Shown: positions 1 to 10,940 of the stretch, one piece after another
How positions within the stretch are numbered: position 1 is the stretch's first letter
How the letters are laid out: the number at the start of each line of letters is the position of its first letter
Origin: Mesostigma viride
Taxonomy: Eukaryota > Streptophyta > Mesostigmatophyceae > Mesostigmatales > Mesostigmataceae
Assembly (NCBI GenBank): GCA_009746045.1
Contig: RPFO01000670.1
Span: forward strand, 275,042 to 337,041
Reading direction: 5' to 3'
Length of the DNA: 62,000 nt
The notes under the pieces: generated by a model
What the model was told of the DNA's origin: nothing
What the model saw: the letters and a program-made list of their open reading frames with translations, nothing else
Databases searched by the model: none
Program-made: the position numbers and the translations under genes

Positions 1-2
1 CG

Positions 3-37
<35 letters not shown>

Positions 38-285
38 TTGCGTGCGTGCGTGCTTGCGGGCGGGCGGGCGGGCGGGCGGGCGGGCGGGCGGGCGGCGGGC
101 GGGCGGGCGGGCGGGCGGGCGGGCGGGCGGGCGGCGGGCGGGCGGGCGGCGGGCGGGCGGGCGGGCGGGCGGCGGGCGGGCGGGCGGGCGGCGGGCGGGC
201 GGGCGGGCGGGCGGGCGGCGGGCGGGCGGCGCGGGCGGGCGGGCGGGCGTGTGTGCGTGCTTGCGTGCGTGCGTGCGTGCGTGCA
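1..285. repeat. GC-rich tetranucleotide repeat (CGTG)n then (CGGG)n
   Basis: About 50 bases of CGTG units pass into about 190 bases of CGGG units with occasional one-base slips (CGGCGGG), then back to CGTG up to the ATG at 285. All three forward frames are open only because the repeat lacks stops, so the translations (RAGGRAGG and similar) are artefacts. It lies directly upstream of, or in the 5' part of, the zinc-ribbon gene. Confidence 0.95.
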
Positions 286-3027
286 TGGACTTTAGACACT
301 GTTGTGGCTCATGGCTGCATCGTTCCCCGCATCGCCCTTGGTGCCCACTTGCTGCGCTCTCTGCCGATGCACCGCTGGCTGCCTGCATGTGTTGTGCCGG
401 ATGGCTGCCATGTGGCGCGCAGGTAGATGCCGACGGGGCCGGGCTGCTGGGCGTGCCGGCGGGCCGGTTGGATCTGGATGGCGGCGGGGGCCCCCCCAAG
501 CGTGCGTATGTGGTGCGCAAGGCCTGCCCTGGTTGCCACGAGAACGTGGGCAACGCCACGCGCAAGTGCAAGTGCGGCTACGTGTTCCCTGTGCTGCAAC
601 CGCTGCAGGTAAGTGCGTGCATGCTTCACACTGGGTGGCTGCGCGCATGCTTCTTGGCACCTAGAAAGGGTGGGTGGCGCACGCAGCCAGTGAGGGCATA
701 GGCGTTCACAATAGAAGCAACGACCGCTTGCAGCGCTTGTGCCGTGTGCCAGAGCGCGCGGTATTACCCCACCTACTTTGCCGTTGTCGTGGGGCGGCTC
801 CGCTTGCTCATACCTTCCGTACTACTCCTTTGCCGTTGTCGTGGGGCGGCTCCGCTTGCTCATACCTTCCGTACTACTCCTTTGCCGTTGTCGTGGGGCG
901 GCTCCGCTTGCTCATACCTTCCGTACTACTCCTTTGCCGTTGTCGCGGGGCGGCTCCGCTTGCTCATAGCTTCCATACTACTCCTTTGCCGTTGTCGTGG
1001 CGCGGCTCCGCTTGCTCATCCCTTCCACACTACTAATTTGCCGTTGTTGTGGGGCGGCTCCGCTTGCTCATACCTTCCACACTACTCCTTTGCCGTCGTC
1101 GTGGGGCGGCTCCGCTTGCTCATACCTTCAAGGACGCTCGTGGAGCGCCCTGAAATAGCTGTGGGCTGTATCCAGGGGGGGGGGGAGTGCCGGCTAAGTG
1201 GTTGTCAGTTGTCCAGATGTGCCGGCAGAGAGGGTGGGTCGGCGGCTGTGCCCACATGGGTGTGCGGTGGTTTCACCCGATCCCACCAGATCCCACCACG
1301 CACCGACTCTAACTGCGGTCGCTTGACACCACCGCGTGCAGCATGCCGGTGCCATCCTCGCGCATGGGGTGTCACATTTGTGGGACGTTCGCTTCTCTGA
1401 TGGCTGTAGGCAGGCACAAGTTCTTTTTCAAGTCATGGATGGGGTGGACTTGTGGGTGGGTGGGTCTTGCGGTGTAGACGGAGCGTGCCTTGCTCCTGTG
1501 CATGCCGTGGTGGTGTAGGTACCATGTCCGTGCTTCCCCCCCAGGGCTTTACCCTCCGTTCTTCGCCCTCACCCTCTCTTCCACCTTGCTGCCCCCCTGC
1601 TTGCCATCATCTGCCCTCAGCCTGCGCTGCCACCCGACAAACCAGGCCACGCGCAAGGTCTTGACGAGAGCGGGGAGTGTGGTGGAGGCGGCCGCCCCAA
1701 GGTGCCTGAGGAGTGCCACAAAACGTTCCGCAAACTGGCCTCCAAGCTGCACAAGTACGAGGAGTGGTTTCGAGCGGCCGCGCGCGAGGCAGGGTTGGAC
1801 GCGGGCGTGCACGTTGTGCTGGCGGTGGCCACCTCCAAGGGGCTCGTTGGCCGCGGAAAGAGCAAGCCCTCCGCGTTTGTGTACAGTGGGACGTCCCCCT
1901 TGTCGCGCGAGATGGCGACGGCGCTGGACGAGCGGCTGAGGGCCGCGCTGCGTGTCGCACCCACCACGCTGGTGGGTGCGGGCGTGATAACGACAGGGGA
2001 CAGGGAGGATGGCGGGGGCTGCTCCCTGGCAGGTGGCGGGGGGCGTGTGATGGACGACAACACCCATGGCCTGAATGGGGGCGACGGCGTGGCCACGGAT
2101 GTGCTGGCGCCGGGCGGACCGTCGGGCATGGGTGAGGCCAAGGAGGGGGCGCCCGGCCGCCTGGGCGGCACGCTGGCCAGTGACGTGCAGGGCAAGGACG
2201 AGTGCTGCCTGCCCCCCTGGCTGGAGAGAGACGAGTCCCTGGCGGAGGTAGTGGCTGTGCTGCAGCGTCACCGCGTGCATTGGGACACGGTCATGCGGCC
2301 AGGTGGCGAGATGATGGGAAAGATCATCCTGCAGTCGGTGCTTGCGCAGGACCGCGTGTCCATGGCCAGCATGGTGGCCTTCATGGCGCGGCTGGATGCA
2401 GTGGAACGCGCGCAAGCACTAGCCGTGGAGCAGGCGAGGGTGGAAGGCAAGGGGGGGGAGGAGGAGATTGCGCGGGTAGCCAGCAAGGTAGGGGAGGGCG
2501 CTGGTGTCTGCCCAGACGATGGCGATGGGGGGCTGGCCATAAAAGGGGGAGACAGCAAGGAGGTCGGAGGGCATGATGACGCGCGGCTGCAGGCTCATGA
2601 GTCGCTGCTGATGGCCAAGTCACTGGAGCTGGGGCATCACCATGGCCATGAAGGGGTTGGCATGGGAGTGTGTGGGGGGTTGGGTTTGGGCGTGGAGGGC
2701 CATGCGCCGGCGTCACTGACTGTGGTGGCTTATGAGAAGGGCCTGGAGATGGATAAGCACCTGGGTGTGCTGGCGGCAGGGGAGGACAAGGAGCATGATG
2801 TCCGGCTAGGGGCAGAGGTGGCGCTGAGGGATGCCGAGGTGCTGGAGGAGCACGGGCAACTGGTGGTGAAGGTGGGCGACCTGTCCAAGGTGGGGGACGA
2901 GCTGGGCATGGCGGGCGAGTTGAAAATGAGACACGATGGCAGTTTGAGCGAGACGGATGACCTCAGCGCTATGGATGGCGGCCATGATGCCATCATCATC
3001 ACAAAGGACATGCCAGGGTTGACATGA
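285..3027 (+). CDS. UPF0547/C16orf87-like zinc-ribbon protein, two visible exons
   Basis: Exon A ends at 608 and exon B runs 1621-3027. The intron 609-1620 has donor GTAAGT and a pyrimidine-rich acceptor ending CTCAG, and both sides are phase 0. Exon A encodes a compact treble-cysteine motif, KACPGCHENVGN followed by KCKCGYVF, the CPxC...CxCGYxF zinc ribbon of the UPF0547/C16orf87 family. Exon B opens with a helical segment (PEECHKTFRKLASKLHKYE) and continues into a roughly 300-residue Gly/Asp/Glu/His-rich tail ending at TGA 3025-3027. The start is unsure: an in-frame ATG lies at 285, but an acceptor-like CGCAG at 418-422 suggests that the coding exon could begin at 423 with earlier exons outside the window. 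Family members are usually short, so the long low-complexity tail is unusual. Function is not established; a small nuclear zinc-ribbon protein is the best guess. Confidence 0.55.
777..1130. repeat. 52-bp minisatellite, 7 copies, in the intron of the zinc-ribbon gene
   Basis: The unit contains CCGTTGTCGTGGGGCGGCTC and starts at 781, 833, 885, 937, 989, 1041 and 1093, an exact 52-bp period. Later copies carry a few substitutions. It sits inside intron 609-1620. Confidence 0.95.
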
Positions 3028-3268
3028 TGGTGGCCGTCTCACCCTGCATGGGGAGCCAGGTTGCTGCTCATGCCTGTCGTGGCCCCATGGCTTTGGCAGC
3101 TTCAGGCGGACTGTACGTTCACACAATACACAGCATGTCGGCACTACAATCGGACCGGACACCTGGGTCGAATGTGCTGTTGTCATCAAGTAGGTGCCTT
3201 TGCGGCTGGCCCGTCCAGTAAGTCATTTCCTTCGTAATTTCCTGCATTTCCAATGCAACCATCTTCAA
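3028..3268. other. 3' flank of the zinc-ribbon gene, nothing recognised
   Basis: No coding exon, RNA gene or repeat could be supported here. It probably includes the 3' UTR of the upstream gene. Confidence 0.5.
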
Positions 3269-3350
3269 ACGCGGAAAAGATAACGGCAGGCTCGAGCTAC
3301 CATGGTCCGGATTCTCCCGATTTCTGGCCTGCGCTGGTTGTCTCTTTGAT
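3269..3350 (-). repeat. Dispersed short retroposon-like repeat, family A (partial copy)
   Basis: The segment from GCGGAAAAGATAACGGCAGG to GGTTGTCTCTTTGAT is nearly the same as segments at 11397-11509 (opposite strand), 32040-32152 and 52630-52718. It is described as minus because the likely 5' end (ATCAAGGAGACAACCAGCGC) reads on the minus strand. The copy is truncated relative to the 186-bp copy at 52.5 kb. Confidence 0.8.
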
Positions 3351-3688
3351 CTTCCTGCTGCATTCGCGGATGCCGCAGCTAGGGTGTGGGCCAAGCTGAA
3401 AGAATACAGTCCCAAATGTGTTAATTGTACAGTTTAGGGCGATGCCTTCCTATTTATGTATTTATTGGTTTGTCATTACATATCTTATCAGGAGCCTATC
3501 ACCATTTTATGCCTCTCCATGTATCGCCATCGGGTGTGAACCAGGCTTCAATTAACTGTACACATAGCTTAGGTACTGCTTGTATCAAGGAGACAACCAG
3601 CTTGTATAGATCAACCGTAGACATGGCTCAGGTACTGCTTGTATAGCAACGGTAGACATGGCTGCGCTCGGGGCCATGTGTTAGTTGT
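3351..3688. other. Non-coding stretch, nothing recognised
   Basis: AT-richer sequence with no supported exon. The phrase CATGGCTCAGGTACTGCTTGTAT and the CGTAGACATGGCT motif each recur once between 3565 and 3662, a small local duplication. Confidence 0.4.
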
Positions 3689-4060
3689 ACTCCCAACGGA
3701 GTTATGTTTTTAACCCGTGTTTTTTTAACAACGCGATACATCGCGTTGTAAGGTTAGAACCCAATGTATCGCGTTGTAATCTGACAACTGGCAAGCCTAT
3801 TAAACATGCGATTTTTGGTCTGAAACTTTCAACACAGATCAGAAACATCTCATAGAATTCAAGAAAGAATCCTGGTATTTTTGGTATTTTTTTAGTGACA
3901 GCTGCAAACAATTAATTAATTAATTAATTAGGAACATAACTCCGTTGGGAGTATATGTAGCACATAGCCCAGAGAAGGGGCATTAATTAATTAGGAACAT
4001 AACTCCGTTGGGAGTATCTGTAGCACATAGCCCTTGAGAAGGGGCATATGGCCTATAATA
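3689..4060 (-). mobile_element. LINE 3'-end modules: stem-loop plus AATTA tails, several copies
   Basis: The hairpin ACTCCCAACGGAGT occurs at 3689-3702, and its reverse complement ACTCCGTTGGGAGT at 3939-3952 and 4002-4015. Each is followed on its own 3' side by TATGTT and an AT-rich tail, (TTAA)n for the two minus-strand copies. The same module follows reverse transcriptase sequence at 30051-30066, so these are best read as 3' termini of a LINE family, and the two minus-strand copies fit the broken minus-strand ORF1 just to the right. Between 3725 and 3780 the phrase ATGTATCGCGTTGTAA also appears twice. Confidence 0.65.
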
Positions 4061-4361
4061 CATTCGGGTGGGAATGTAAACAACACTTGCTCTATGTGCA
4101 CTAGGGCACCTGCACCACCCAGAGTCTCGGGCAACGCCCAGCTAAGGGGAGCCCGTCATAGGTGGGGAAGATCATCATGGCTATACAAGAGCTAGGGCAT
4201 GGCTTCTCGACAGAGAGCATCTCTCTGCATAGGCATAGCATGGCTAAATTCTTAGTGCAACATCCATGGGAGTCCCGCTATAGGCATGGCGTGGCTAAAT
4301 TCATCCATGGCCAGTATGGGCGCACATGCGCTGGGGCCGCGTGGTAGGCTAAGCCTTAAAT

Positions 4362-5775
4362 CTACACTACTGCTATATCCCCTAGACTGGGGGTGCCTGC
4401 CATGCAAGGCTTGTGGTCGACGTGGATGACGTCCCCCCTCCAGTATACCGGTTTCCCCCCTGCGCTTTGCCGTATCTGGAGGTAGGTCGGCCATAGCTCC
4501 CGTCGCCGTTGTTGCTGCGCCAGGGTCAAGTCGTCGTCCACGGTGAAGGGAGTGTTCTCGAGCCGCTTGCGGCGTCTGAGAAACGAAATCTTGTCCGCTG
4601 GGCTCTCAAAGATGAGAAGAAGCGGAGGCGCCCCTGCCTTACCCCGCGCGCGGGGGAGGCGGTGGGCGGTCAGCTTAATCTCACCAAGGAGGCCCATGCG
4701 TGCAAGGATTTTGCTCTCAAACGCACGTGCAAGCTTCTCGGAATTCTCACCTTCCTCCATGTCGAGGTATTTGAGTATGGCGTTGAGGCTGCGCTAGCTT
4801 GGCGAGCTCGGCCTCCTCGCGGAGGTCAAGCGTCTGCCGCTGGAGCTGGGCTGCGACGGGGGAGGTGGTGGAGGTGGTATGTTGCTTAAGCATGTCCGCC
4901 CAGGTTGTGATGGGAGGAACATCGCCGGCCAGGCCAGCAGGGGCTGGCTTGGCGGCAATGTCCTTCACCGCCTGGGCGGTGAGGCCCGCGGTGTTCTGCA
5001 GAACCTCGATAGCGATGGCGTTGTCCTTAAGACGCTGGTCGATGTCGCGGAGCTGGGCGGTGATGGAATCGGTGGAGGCGGAGGGGGGGGGGGGGGGTGG
5101 AGGCGAGGAGGGTGGCGGTGGCGGTGGGGATGGTGGGGAGCTCAGCAGCCAGCGTGCAACCCACAGCTGCCACATCTGCAGCAATGGGCGTCACGTGCTG
5201 TGAGAGGGCGGCGTGGAGGTGGTGGACGAAGGTGGATTCGGTAATGGGAGCGGGGTGCAGAAGGTCTGCGGCCGAGCGCTTAGTGATGGTAAAGAGAGCT
5301 GCGAGCTGAAGGCGGGGGCGAGGCCAGCCGGCCATGTTGGCCGAAGAAGGGGCGTCAGCTGCGCTATCGGAAAACCGGCCGTCAGCTCCATTGCGGAAAA
5401 GGTGTGTTCGTGCATGGAATTGCTCGCACAGGGCCAGCAGTGAGGCGTGTGACCCGTAAAACACGAGCTCCAGTAACTTGTAGGATGGCATTTGGAAAAA
5501 GGCAAGCCTGTTGATGTCGAAGGTGGTAAAGAGCCGATCAACGTCAAAATCTCGCTCAGACCAGCCAGGTTCGCCTGGGCGACTGCGCTTTGGATCAGGC
5601 GAGGCTGAGGGCGAGGCGTGAAGCCCCGGAGGTGCTGGGCGACCACCAGTGCGCGACTAGTGTCACTGCTGCCTGCCGGACCTGATGGCGAAGCTGCAGC
5701 CGGAGCTGCAGACGTATTTTCATTGCCGAGCGCAGCCGCCAGGCTGCGTTGCGTCGAGACGCGTTTATTCGCCAT
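4362..5775 (-). pseudogene. LINE-type ORF1 relic (RNA-binding ORF1), frameshifted
   Basis: Read from 5775 down, the protein starts MANKRVSTQRSLAAAL, has an Ala/Ser-rich N-terminus, a helical middle, a proline run (at the poly-G/C tract near 5086-5098), a coiled-coil-like segment (LRDIDQRLKDNAIAIEVLQN) and a C-terminal domain. That last domain carries PPLLLIFESPADKISFLRRR, DDDLTLAQQQRRRELWPTY and KPVYWRGDVI, the pattern seen in the C-terminal domain of L1-type ORF1 proteins. At least three frame changes (near 5500, near 5090 and near 4760) break it, so it is not functional. Two more copies of the same C-terminal domain occur at 26.2 and 26.8 kb. ORF1 binds element RNA in known LINEs; that role is inferred from the family. 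Confidence 0.7.
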
Positions 5776-5847
5776 ATATTGCGTAATAGCGCAGCCGCCA
5801 GGCTGCGTTGCGTCGAGACGCGTTTATTCGCCATATATTGCGTAATA
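5730..5847. repeat. 59-bp tandem duplication at the 5' end of the ORF1 relic
   Basis: A block starting GCGCAGCCGCCAGGCTGCG and ending at GCGTAATA is present twice in tandem at 5730 and 5789. Each copy contains the ATG and first codons of the ORF1 relic on the minus strand (CAT within CGCCATATATTGC). Confidence 0.9.
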
Positions 5848-5950
5848 GCTTCAGAACATTATATCAGCATGTGCGTCGTAGAAAGACGCGTCGATTGTGA
5901 TATTCACGGCTAAATTCAACGGCTGAATTCAACGCGATATATTGTGTTCT

Positions 5951-5954
<4 letters not shown>

Positions 5955-5982
<28 letters not shown>
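5955..5982 (+). repeat. Poly(A) run of about 28 bases
   Basis: Uninterrupted A tract after TTCTAATT. It could be the tail of a retroposed sequence on the plus strand or a simple repeat; no coding sequence precedes it. Confidence 0.8.
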
Positions 5983-5983
<1 letters not shown>

Positions 5984-6539
5984 ACGGCCGGGTTAAACAT
6001 TTTGTACTGCAGTGCTCCGGCTTCAGGCTGGTTGTTGGTGCAATGGTGGTTTGCAACTTGCAAGAATGACGTCAAGCCGGCGGAAATTCGATGCCTATTG
6101 CCTGACGCCAGGTCCGGTGTCAGAATCAACAAAAAAAAACCTGACGCCTGCCTGAAAGTTGATACGTCTTCCTAGAATCAACCCATACTCGGAAAGTTCT
6201 CAGCGCAAGGTTGTAAGTACAGCAGGGCCAAAGCGGACTCCTGCACTTAAAAAATAAAACGCTGGACCGGGCTAGCGGGATCACCAGAGCGCACTCCTTT
6301 CCTAAAACCAGTTGCCGGACCGGCGGGATCGAGGAGTTCACTCCTGAAACTTTTCCTTCGCGCCGCCCTAAAAATTTCGACAGGAGTATACTTGGTTGTC
6401 TCTTTGATACTCCGTCGCCAAAATTCTGCCGCCGGACACATTTTTCCCCGTTTTGGGTGCTAGCTCCACGTCCGGAGGTGCCGCGCCGGACACACGACGG
6501 AGTGTGCTGTTTTGGCTGGATGCCCCCCCTCCTCGTCCA
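5983..6539. other. Non-coding stretch, repeat-like
   Basis: No exon supported. It contains one more GGTTGTCTCTTTGAT motif (about 6394-6408), the terminal motif of family A repeats, without the rest of the family. Confidence 0.4.
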
Positions 6540-6665
6540 GGCATAGTTGTCTCACTTCAGATAGCAACGCGCTCCCGCGGTCTTCGCGTCTTTCCTCTCA
6601 GACTACCCTAGTCCTTCCACGGCGTTGGATCGCCATGCGTCCAAGCACTGTTGTCTCACTTCATA
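6540..6665 (+). repeat. Dispersed repeat, family B, copy 1
   Basis: The block starts GCATAGTTGTCTCACTTCA and ends TTGTCTCACTTCAT, enclosing a part with CTACCCTAGTCCTTCCACGG and CGTTGGATCGCCATGCGTCC. The same sequence lies in reverse complement at 11508-11597. The motif TAGTTGTCTCACTTCAT also occurs alone near 12345. Confidence 0.8.
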
Positions 6666-7162
6666 AAAAAAACACAAGTTAACATGGCATGCTTCACAAT
6701 GCAATTAACCATGCACGGGCAAATTGATGTCTCTCTACAGAACGCAGGAAAGCATTGGTATAAACCGTTGATTGTAGTGTTGAATTACATGGTGTGACAG
6801 CCCGGCGCCTCCCTACTATGGAGTTGCATACATAAGCGAGTGGCATGTAGTTAAGCCCGTAAACTCCAGAAGCTTTCCCAGCATACAGGGAATAAAAGTC
6901 ATGATTATTTAACACATGGTTTATACAATACGTGTATCAATGGTGATGCAACATACATGCACCATCATGCCATCTAGTTTTGACTTCATGAGTTTGGGAG
7001 TCGGCTGCGTTTGCAGCCAAACAAAATTTGGCCGCACTTTGACTTCGCCATGCTTTCAGACCCTTACGTGCCACACCATCGCGTTTGCAAAAATGCGTGG
7101 GGAATGTAGCACTGCCATCAGAGCCATCGGACACTGTAAATGTGCACTAGGTACCAGCGGAT
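6666..7162. other. Downstream flank of CP12
   Basis: No coding exon seen. On the minus strand it should contain the CP12 3' UTR; a TGTAA-type algal polyadenylation signal reads on that strand near 6786, about 380 bases after the stop codon, but this is only a candidate. Confidence 0.4.
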
Positions 7163-7942
7163 TTAGTCCTCATATACACGGCACTCATCAGTGTCAGGGT
7201 TATCTTCACAGAACTTCTCAAGGGGGTCCTTCTTCTGGTTCTCCTTCTCCTTCTTCTTCTTGTCAGAAGCGGCAGCGGACAACTCCTCTACCTCATCCCA
7301 GGCAGCCGCGCACTCGCCAGTGGTGCCGGACGCGCAGGTTTCCTCGGCGTCCTTGATGCTCTTGGCGACATCAGGGTCCGCCTGTGTTCCGCAGAGGACA
7401 AGTGGGGGCAAGAAAAGAAGGCAAGATCAGCAACAACAATCACAATATCCAGTAACTTGGAGGCCGATCCGACTTTCTATGCATGCCAGCGATCAAGGCT
7501 GTACAAGATCCGAACAAACAAAGTATGAGACACAAGTGAAGATTAGGCCCCCCACCATAAAAAAATAAGAATGGGGCAGAACGCCAGCCTGAAAGGTACT
7601 GCTCAAGGCCTGCCCGCTGCAACCCGCGAGGTGGGACGAGACATAAACGATGCATACAACCTAACCAGGCCAAACCACAAAAAGGCCCATACACCCACGT
7701 CCTCCGGGACTCATCGGCAACCACATGCCCATATCAGATCTAACCTATTCATGCTGAGAACGTACAGCGGCCATGGCACGGACGGCACGCTTCTGCACCG
7801 CATGAGACTTCCTCAAGCAGAGAGGGCGGCCAACCACGGAAGACCTCAAATTAACTGCGCCGGCAGGCTTCGCGCATGGTGCAGCGTGGGTTGGGCAAAC
7901 AGCGGCCGGGGCAGAAATGGCGAACATGGTAGCGGTAGCCAT
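7163..7942 (-). CDS. CP12: Chloroplast protein CP12, two exons
   Basis: CP12 is the small, redox-controlled, intrinsically disordered chloroplast protein that ties GAPDH and phosphoribulokinase into an inactive complex in the dark. Exon 1 is 7942-7766 and exon 2 is 7381-7163; the intron has donor GTACGT and acceptor ACACAG, phase 0. The joined product is 131 residues. Residues 1-59 are Ala/Arg/Ser-rich and lack acidic residues, as in a chloroplast transit peptide. The mature part has both cysteine pairs of canonical CP12: ETCASGTTGECAAAWDEVEE and KFCEDNPDTDECRVYED, ending in the conserved C-terminus. A Lys-rich linker (KKKKEKENQKK) lies between them. The start ATG is at 7942 and the stop TAA at 7165-7163. 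I see no defect. Confidence 0.95.
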
Positions 7943-8304
7943 ATCTACGACAGAATGGCTGTGGTTTTGTCGCGTCCACGTTGCGAAGGTAGAGATGCCA
8001 GAGGACAGCTACTCCACTTATCTAAAGGAAACTGACGGCTGGATTTCCGTTCCACGGACGCAACCTTCCTGCCAGCAACGAGCATTCCTGGCCAGTGGCA
8101 CGGGGCCAGCATGCAGCACCAGCCACGGGGTCCGGCTCCTCGGCGCGGGGTCGACGGGCTGGGTGTGGCTTGGCTGGACTTTCCGAAGCACAGTAAAATT
8201 TTGGGACAGGGTGGGAATGGTGGATAGAGTATTACCCTTGGGCACACCTGGGCCTTGCCCCAGAGTTCTTCCGAGGTTTTAGCCGTTCATGCAGTACTGT
8301 ACGC
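7943..8304 (-). promoter_or_regulatory. Upstream region of CP12
   Basis: This is the 5' flank of the CP12 start codon on the minus strand. It should hold the promoter and 5' UTR; no clear TATA box or light-response element could be identified by eye. Confidence 0.35.
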
Positions 8305-8322
8305 GTACTGTACGTACAGTAC
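8305..8322. repeat. 18-bp perfect palindrome
   Basis: GTACTGTACGTACAGTAC equals its own reverse complement. It is preceded by a partial copy (GTACTGTACGC), so the stretch 8293-8327 is rich in GTAC/TGTA steps. Confidence 0.9.
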
Positions 8323-8463
8323 AGTAAAGTTCTTGTTGTTGTTTTTGTTGTTTCCGTCTCGGAACAACGTTGTTGCCGTCTAGGGGTGATGCCCTCGGCC
8401 GTTTCCAAATCTCTGAAACAACTGAACTGAACTGAACTGTGACGTGGACAGTTGCATCACCCC

Positions 8464-8489
8464 TGTTGTTGTTGTTGTTGTTGTTGTTC
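8464..8489. repeat. (GTT)n microsatellite
   Basis: About eight GTT units follow a CATCACCCCT context, just left of the inverted repeat. A shorter GTT-rich stretch lies at 8331-8350. Confidence 0.85.
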
Positions 8490-8497
8490 TGGCTCGC

Positions 8498-9148
8498 ACA
8501 CTCATGAGTTAAAAACTCACCCCCGGACCAGAATCAGACCGGGGATCGTCGCCGCGCCTGGTTGCGAGCTACTCCAAGCAGGCCGTGGACTGCCCTAGCG
8601 GCGTATCCAGACGGGAAGTCTGCGTAACCAGCGTAAACCAGACTCCAGCATGCCGTAAGTACAGGTAAAAGCTGTAAAAACCCCATGCCAGAGACAGCTG
8701 CTGACAAAGTTACAGTGCAGCGGGCACCCCCGGCAGCCATAGCGGGAACGATAGTCCGGCAATTGACGGGGGCGGCATGGATGTTTATTAAACGTAGATT
8801 GATTATATTTAACGTACAAGGTAGCGTTACCTGCAATCCAATAAATGAGGCATTTTAGCGTGGATTTTCTCCAGAGCTTTACCGTGTTTGTCGTGGCAGA
8901 ATGTTCCAATGCAGTAGATCAAGTGACGCCATTACTATCGATGTTCCTTTGCATTGCTGCATCTGCCAATTGTTTTTCACTTAAAAGATTGATATTGCCT
9001 TGTTATGTCGCCAGGTAGACCGATATCCAAGCGAGTTACGGGCGACTTTGCTCGCGATCATAAATGTAGGAGCACGCATTAATTAAACCGGACTTGCTTG
9101 GGGTCAGGTCCCGATGGTGCGTTGTCGAGCGAGAGCCCACCAAGCAGG
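8498..9148. repeat. Left arm of large inverted repeat
   Basis: It reads ACTCATGAGTTAAAAACTCA, ACCCCCGGACCAGAATCAGA and onward to GAGCGAGAGCCCACCAAGCA. The reverse complement of 13985-14833 carries the same blocks in the same order, with substitutions and an extra roughly 150 bp in the right arm. No coding exon is evident inside. Confidence 0.85.
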
Positions 9149-10212
9149 CGTGCTTATTGTTTATAATTATTATGATCATGAACCTGCCTTATTGCCAGCA
9201 TGTGTTCAGCTAGACTGTGGCCACTTTTGGTGCCGTGATGCTACAGTCATACCGTTGGCAGCCATTTTCCGTTTTCCTCAAGCGCTGGAATGCACAACTT
9301 CTCCATACTTATCCCGCCCGGCATGTCAGTGACCGTTCCCCAGGTATAGAACACTTCATGGCTTATTCATACTTGCTGGTTTGGGGCAGCGTATTTGCTT
9401 CTATCACCAGCAGCGCTTCACCTGACACTTTCGTTTGACTGCAGAGCCCCAACGTGATGCCTTGGCGTTGGCGGTGGTCCTCAAGCGCGTACTGTCTGAA
9501 GGACAGTATCATGGTATGACATTGGTAAGCTTTTGCGTTTGGTTTTGGCAGAGCTCTTGCCAGCAGCCGGGGCAGAATAGCAGCAGTATTGTCAATACCT
9601 GTTCTTATGCTTGCTCAACACGATAAATCATGTAGTCTGTTTCTCTGATGAAGACATTGGTTGGCAGTCGTATCAATAGTGTTGCCTGCAATTTTCCCAG
9701 ACCGGATACGCCTGTATGGTTGGCGATTACGGTTACTAGCATTTCTTCTTAGAGCCCGGGAGTCATGTTGAGATCAAGGTGACTAATGTGACATTGCTTT
9801 CTCTTTGCTAATGTTACTAGGGTTGTGGTGCCGGGATGCTGCATGTTGCTAACTGAGAAAAGCAGGATTCGTCCTTCAGAAAGAGACTAATATGACAGCA
9901 GGTAATATCTAGCACATCATCGTTCCCTTAGTGAACTCGTTGCATGTATACATCCTGCTTCCACGCTTGCTTCCTTGCTTTTGGTTGCTGGCTGGCCGGC
10001 CGGCTGGTTGGCGTGTATTGCTTGTTCCCATAAACATTTGTATACGTACACGCACGCTCATGTTGTCATGCACGCACAAGACCGCACCAAAGCAACCAAC
10101 CAATGTAACAAGCTCCCATATCCCATGGTCATGACTCCCCACCCTACCCAACAGCTGCACCTCATGCCCACTGCTTACACCATGGTTGTCATGCCAAACT
10201 GCTGCCATGGCC
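9149..10212. other. Non-coding stretch inside the inverted duplication
   Basis: Only short open frames without recognisable protein features. Around 9975-10015 there is a CTGGCTGGCCGGCCGGCTGG palindrome-like tract. Nothing else was supported. Confidence 0.4.
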
Positions 10213-10940
10213 GTCATGGCTGTCGTTGCTGTCGTGGCTGTCGTGGCTGTCGTGGCTGTCGTGGCTGTCGTGGCTGTCGTGGCTGTCGTGGCTGTCGTGG
10301 CTGTCGTGGCTGTCGTGGCTGTCGTGGCTGTCGTGGCTGTCGTGGCTGTCGTGGCTGTCGTGGCTGTCGTGGCTGTCGTGGCTGTCGTGGCTGTCGTGGC
10401 TGTCGTGGCTGTCGTGGCTGTCGTGGCTGTCGTGGCTGTCGTGGCTGTCGTGGCTGTCGTGGCTGTCGTGGCTGTCGTGGCTGTCGTGGCTGTCGTGGCT
10501 GTCGTGGCTGTCGTGGCTGTCGTGGCTGTCGTGGCTGTCGTGGCTGTCGTGGCTGTCGTGGCTGTCGTGGCTGTCGTGGCTGTCGTGGCTGTCGTGGCTG
10601 TCGTGGCTGTCGTGGCTGTCGTGGCTGTCGTGGCTGTCGTGGCTGTCGTGGCTGTCGTGGCTGTCGTGGCTGTCGTGGCTGTCGTGGCTGTCGTGGCTGT
10701 CGTGGCTGTCGTGGCTGTCGTGGCTGTCGTGGCTGTCGTGGCTGTCGTGGCTGTCGTGGCTGTCGTGGCTGTCGTGGCTGTCGTGGCTGTCGTGGTTGTC
10801 GTGGCTGTCGTGGCTGTCGTGGCTGTCGTGGCTGTCGCGGCTGTCGTGGCTGTCGTGGCTGTCGTGGCTGTCGTGGCTGTCGTGGCTGTCGTGGCTGTCG
10901 TGGCTGTCGTGGCTGTCGTGGCTGTCATGGCTGTCATGGC
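10213..10940. repeat. 9-bp minisatellite GTCGTGGCT, about 80 copies
   Basis: Nearly perfect tandem array with rare variants (GTCGTGGTT near 10795, GTCGCGGCT near 10834, GTCATGGCT at the right edge). Because the period is a multiple of three and the unit has no stop in any frame, all six frames are open (VAV, WLS, CRG, TAT, DSH). These are not genes. A related array in inverted orientation lies at 13329-13926. Confidence 0.97.
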
